This document shows positions 63,006-64,000 of a stretch of DNA of 64,000 bases, in pieces. Location of the stretch: NCBI RefSeq assembly GCF_029931775.1, contig NC_079312.1:7819821-7883820 (forward strand), given 5' to 3'. The DNA comes from Euleptes europaea (lineage: Eukaryota; Chordata; Lepidosauria; Squamata; Sphaerodactylidae). The first letter of the stretch is position 1. Every line of letters begins with the position of its first letter. A program made the position numbers and the translations under genes. Under the pieces are notes generated by a model. It saw only the letters and a list, made by a program, of their open reading frames with translations. It was not told the origin of the DNA and did no database searches.

Positions 63006-63800
63006 TTCACTGGCCTTCGTGGGAGCCCCGAAGGAGGAGGGGGAGCTGGCAAGCAGAGGCCCCCTTTCTCCTTGGGGACTTTATTTTCTCCAACAAATGG
63101 GAAGCTCCCCACCCCACCCCCACGTTAGACCCAGGCAAAGATGGTGTGATTTGGAGGCTGGTGGCAACAGAGGCGAGACTCTACAGGCCTTCAGACACCC
63201 TGCCAATGAAGAGGTCTTCTTGAGCGTGATGGATGCATCCTGGCATAATATTCTAGAAGCCGCAGCGGAGGAGGAAGATCCGGAGGAAGCAACTGTGCTG
63301 ACAACAGTTATCCTTCTAGGAGGAAAATCTGGCCAAGCTCCACTTTGGGGGCTACTCCGCAGAGAGCTCGGGGACAGAGGCCCCCCGCCCCCCAAAGTAT
63401 GGCGAGGACATGGAGCTATCGGGGTGGCACACCCGGGGTGGGGCCTCATTCATCATACTGATCTGTTCAGGTTTTTCATAGCTCCCCCCAAAGTAGTTGC
63501 TTTGCAAAACAAAACCACCAGATTTGCAACCTAAAGCGCAGCTGTTTACAGCACTGGTCAAAAACACTTTTAGCAGCTCGTATACAAGCTCGCCCCTTAG
63601 AATTGCATGCCCAGGCAGACTCACAGGGGTTGACAAGAATACAATTTGCCTTCTGCTGCCAGGACATCAGGAGGAGCCTTTTCCTTCCTCCTGGAGAACT
63701 GCAGCATCTCTCTTCTGCACCCTCCCCTAGAGGTGGATCAGTTGTGAAACTGATGATACGTAAGCGTCAGGGTCCCTAATCCTGGAGGGGCCCCCTGAAG
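63006..63800. other. Unclassified; one acidic open stretch
   Basis: A + strand frame around 63228-63400 reads MDASWHNILEAAAEEEDPEE and continues with VLLGGKSGQAP-like residues. The composition is protein-like, but I recognise no domain and see no matching frame continuation. It may be a transposon relic or chance. Confidence 0.25.
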
Positions 63801-63805
63801 CAACT

Positions 63806-64000
63806 TAAAAAAAAAAGGTAATGGTCCCCTGGGCGAGCACCGGGTCATTCCTGACCCATGGGGTGATGTCACATCTTGACGTTTACTAGGCAGGTTTATG
63901 GGGTGGCTTGCCGGGGTGGCTTGCCAGTGCCTTCCCCAGTCATCTCCCCTTTACCCCCAGCAAGCTGGGTACTCATTTTACCGACCTCGGAAAGATGGAA
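63806..64000 (-). mobile_element. tRNA-derived SINE, same family as 60122-60428, cut by window edge
   Basis: Matches 60128-60310 with 'ggtcattcctgacccatggg', 'ccagtgccttccccagtcat' and 'ccagcaagctgggtactcat'. A short internal duplication of 'ggggtggcttgcc' is present. The head lies beyond 64000. Confidence 0.85.

Noticed and set aside
62740-63534. 264-codon plus-strand frame as a gene
   Set aside because: It spans the CpG-rich promoter and changes composition midway; no domain is recognised and the minus-strand exon with donor is the better reading of its first part.

Overview
This window looks like nuclear DNA from a squamate reptile, most likely a lizard. The evidence is the mix of repeats: Bov-B (RTE) LINE 3' ends with CA-repeat tails, CR1, L1 and L2-like LINEs, several tRNA-derived squamate SINEs, 5S-rRNA-derived SINEs, hAT MITEs, two DIRS elements and a Ty1/copia element. 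The host genes are KRAB and SCAN/KRAB C2H2 zinc-finger genes split by introns. There is no bacterial-style operon organisation. Positions and splice junctions come from reading the sequence; family names come from recognition without database searches.

Layout on the left (1-20 kb, + strand). Positions 1-117 are the tail of one KRAB-type zinc-finger paralogue. It is followed by Bov-B and L1 debris and by a 3'-UTR-like segment that recurs near 19 kb. A CpG-rich, CCAAT-bearing promoter candidate lies at 5.15-5.5 kb. A complete KRAB zinc-finger gene follows: start-codon exon 7915-7997, 127-bp KRAB-A exon 9043-9169, KRAB-B-like exon 12071-12157 and zinc-finger exon 13786-15503. All junction phases agree and give a 648-residue protein with 13 intact fingers. 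Its finger array once ran further: two more finger relics sit downstream, one split by a Bov-B insertion and the other by a 2.9-kb hAT insertion.

Middle (20-32.5 kb). A Ty1/copia 3' end, a CR1 carrying a 7SK RNA retropseudogene, then on the minus strand an enormous C2H2 array (about 23.4-31.8 kb, around 100 finger units of 84 bp). The array grew by block duplication. Its first 17 canonical fingers are open; the rest lies behind a nonsense codon and several frame changes.

Right (32.5-64 kb). The array belongs to a minus-strand SCAN/KRAB gene whose exons can be traced at 49652-50080 (SCAN), 48426-48540, 47401-47470 (its donor looks damaged) and 47064-47190 (KRAB-A), with a possible promoter and first exon near 62.7 kb. 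The intron between KRAB-A and the fingers has been enlarged by two DIRS elements (32793-38854 and 39177-43925) and a LINE. The rest is interspersed repeats: an inverted-repeat element, an L2-like LINE, a hAT-like element with a nested CR1, a solo copia LTR with a 5-bp target duplication, a 173-175-bp tandem repeat, and SINEs.

Both gene systems would act in the nucleus as sequence-specific DNA-binding repressors if expressed. The + strand gene looks usable. The minus-strand gene looks like a decaying or truncated gene with a still-amplifying array.
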